64,000 nt of DNA from Chlorops oryzae (Eukaryota > Arthropoda > Insecta > Diptera > Chloropidae), in the NCBI GenBank assembly GCA_020466095.1, contig CM035806.1, forward strand, positions 33,192,571 to 33,256,570. Direction: 5' to 3'. A program made the position numbers and the translations under genes. Shown piece after piece: positions 62,257-64,000 of this stretch (positions are counted from its first letter, which is position 1; every line of letters starts with the position of its first letter). A model generated the notes under the pieces. It saw only the letters and a program-made list of their open reading frames with translations, was not told the origin of the DNA and did not search any database.

Positions 62257-63285
62257 GTAAGTCCTTAATTTATTAACTCAATCGAATTAAACGTTTTCCC
62301 CTTAAAAGAATTCAGGAAAAATTTCAATAGATTTAAAGAAATTTTTTTTTTTAATACTTTTCAAAAGGGATAAGCCGGGATCGGATTTTCTTGACTTTTA
62401 TAAATTTGAAGCATACTGTATGGAGCAAAAAAATTTTCTTTCCAACATTTTGCGAATAAGTTTAGCGAAGTTGAACTTCAAACCGCTTTTCTAGCTTCAA
62501 AAAAAAAATCAAATTGAAGTTAAAAATCTATTTGAATCTAAACTTTATGTGAGTTGAACAAAATTTGCGCTCCATAAGGTATGCTTTAAATTTATAAAAG
62601 ACAACAAAATCCGAGCCCTGATCATGACAGATGTTTTCACAAGCGGCGGAAGAAATTCCATGAAAAAATTCAGCTAAGAATGGCTTTAATATCGATAACT
62701 ATAAATGACATCGATCATATGTAGGTACATTTCACACTATTCACCGATTCATTCATGCATGTATTTACGAGTAGTTATGTACACAAGTCTCAACACAGCC
62801 GATCGATAAGATTGAGAAAACGGAAAAGTGTAGGTACTCATTTGAGAGAAATTCCCTAATATCATTTCGTCAAATTGAAAATAGGGCTTGGGCAACATTT
62901 TCAGAAGCCTTCCAGAAAGCCTATCTACTGTTCGACTTTTCTCCAATTGCTCTTTCTCTCTCTCTTTCTCTCTCTCTTCTTCCTCTCTCCCTTCCTCTCT
63001 CCCTCTCTCCCTCTCTCCATCTCTCTCCATCTCTCTTTCTCTCCGTCTCTCTCTCTCCCTCTCTCTCTTTCTCACTCTCTCTTTCTCACTCTCTCTTTCT
63101 CTGTTCCTCTCTCTCTCCCTCTCCTTCTCTCCCTCACCCCCTCTCTCTCACCTCCTCTCTCTCTCTCTCTCTCCCTCTCTCTCTCCCTCTCTCTCTCCCT
63201 CTCTCTCTCCCTCTCTCTCCCTCTCTCTCTCTCCTCTCTCTCTCTCCCTCACCCCCTCTCTCTCACCGCCTCTCTCTCTCTAACT

Positions 63286-63317
<32 letters not shown>

Positions 63318-64000
63318 CTTCTCTCTCTCTCTCTCCATTCATCTCTCTCTCTCTTTATCTCTCTCTCTCTTTATCTCTCTCTCTCTCCATTCACGCCTTC
63401 GATCTAGAAGCCTTCTTGTTTACTTATTTAGGTTATGAATAATTATTATCAAAAACAAAAAAAAAACAAAAAATCAAAATAAAAATAAAAAAAAAACAGA
63501 CTGGCGACCTAAAATTCATACATCCGTCACACATTAGTTGCCTCCACCGTCCATTTGCAAGAAAGTCTTTTTCCGTGTACATATCCTTGCAATTCAATGT
63601 CCCTTCAGGTAATCTTCCATGCACTGTGAGATTTCTAATTCTATGATATTTGATAATAAATATTATAGAATAGCATTGAGAAGAAATAAATTTAAAAAAA
63701 AATAAAAAATAAAAATCCTGTGACAGCACACAAGCCTATTCAAGGGGAAGCGCATCGGAAGGACTCTAATGCAGTTGACAGATGAACAACTTGAGCGCAT
63801 CACTTGACATAAATTTGAGCCGAAACAACTTCAAACCTTTCACATAACACACTCGCCGTGTGTGCATGCGAGTGTGTATTCGATTCAATATTGTAGCATA
63901 AAATGATTCGGTAGCATAGGGCATGGTTTGGCACAGTATAGCTTGATAAAGTACATTGTACGTAGTATAGTATAGTGGTATGGCACGGCATGGTTTGGTT
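62257..64000 (+). other. luna: luna intron downstream of zinc finger 1 (partial)
   Basis: It begins with GTAAGTCC and runs out of the window. It holds a 450-bp CT array (62945-63400), poly-A/T runs, and a (TA)(GTA)-like low-complexity stretch at the right edge (63940-64000). I see no further exon; a CAG|GTAATC at 63607 lacks a strong pyrimidine tract. Confidence 0.7.
62945..63400. repeat. (CT)n / CTCTCTCC polypyrimidine array
   Basis: About 450 bp of CTCT with regular CCCT, CACC and TTTC variants on the + strand, inside the downstream luna intron. Open frames across it are artefacts. Confidence 0.95.

Noticed and set aside
62749..63438. Ser/Leu-rich and Arg/Glu-rich frames in the downstream intron
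   Set aside because: They are CT microsatellite translations.
1..64000. CRISPR arrays, operons, ribosome binding sites, rRNA genes
   Set aside because: The window is eukaryotic intronic DNA; tandem repeats here are gapless microsatellites without spacers, and no rRNA-like sequence was recognised.

Overview
The window looks like nuclear DNA of a higher (brachyceran) fly. It is AT-rich, crowded with microsatellites and small DNA transposons, and split by very long introns. The only host gene I can support lies at the right end on the + strand: two internal coding exons (59052-60726 and 62119-62256) of a KLF6/7-type Kruppel-like factor, best matched to Drosophila luna. The exons splice in phase with each other. 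The first carries the QTCYELERYL and LTPPSSPE signatures and long Gln/Asn/His tracts; the second encodes the first C2H2 zinc finger. The N-terminal exon and fingers 2-3 are outside the window, so I read positions 1-59051 as part of one giant upstream intron. The species cannot be named from this sequence.

The intron is mainly a transposon landscape. In order: a partial MITE with a tRNA-like module (1-230); an inverted repeat (4854-4971); an 86-bp retroposed fragment with a 15-bp target duplication (5097-5212); a tRNA-like SINE piece (5222-5293); a pogo-like MITE (8396-8694); an intact mariner with perfect 32-bp inverted repeats (9265-10552); a foldback element (16458-18673) interrupted by a Himar1-like mariner with one frameshift (16580-17871); a hAT-type non-autonomous element with an 8-bp target duplication (18981-19652); a TA-flanked MITE (24591-25019); two copies of a hairpin-ended repeat (27405-27950, 36154-37043); three copies of an unnamed dispersed repeat (25310-25770, 29532-30030, 39184-39550); a second, more complete tRNA-module MITE (37699-38354); an antisense 5'-truncated Jockey-like LINE (39583-41973); an antisense RNase H-bearing LINE fragment (54320-54921); and a compact pre-miRNA-sized hairpin (55074-55170).

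Between these lie very long simple arrays with periods of 6 bp (10591-11503), 10 bp (13935-14730), 8 bp (45885-46920) and mostly 2 bp (49080-49335, 62945-63400). All of them are pyrimidine-rich on the strand that would be the luna transcript. A good candidate recursive-splicing (ratchet) point lies at 22351/22352, which fits a giant intron. Most long open frames in the window are artefacts of these stop-free simple repeats.
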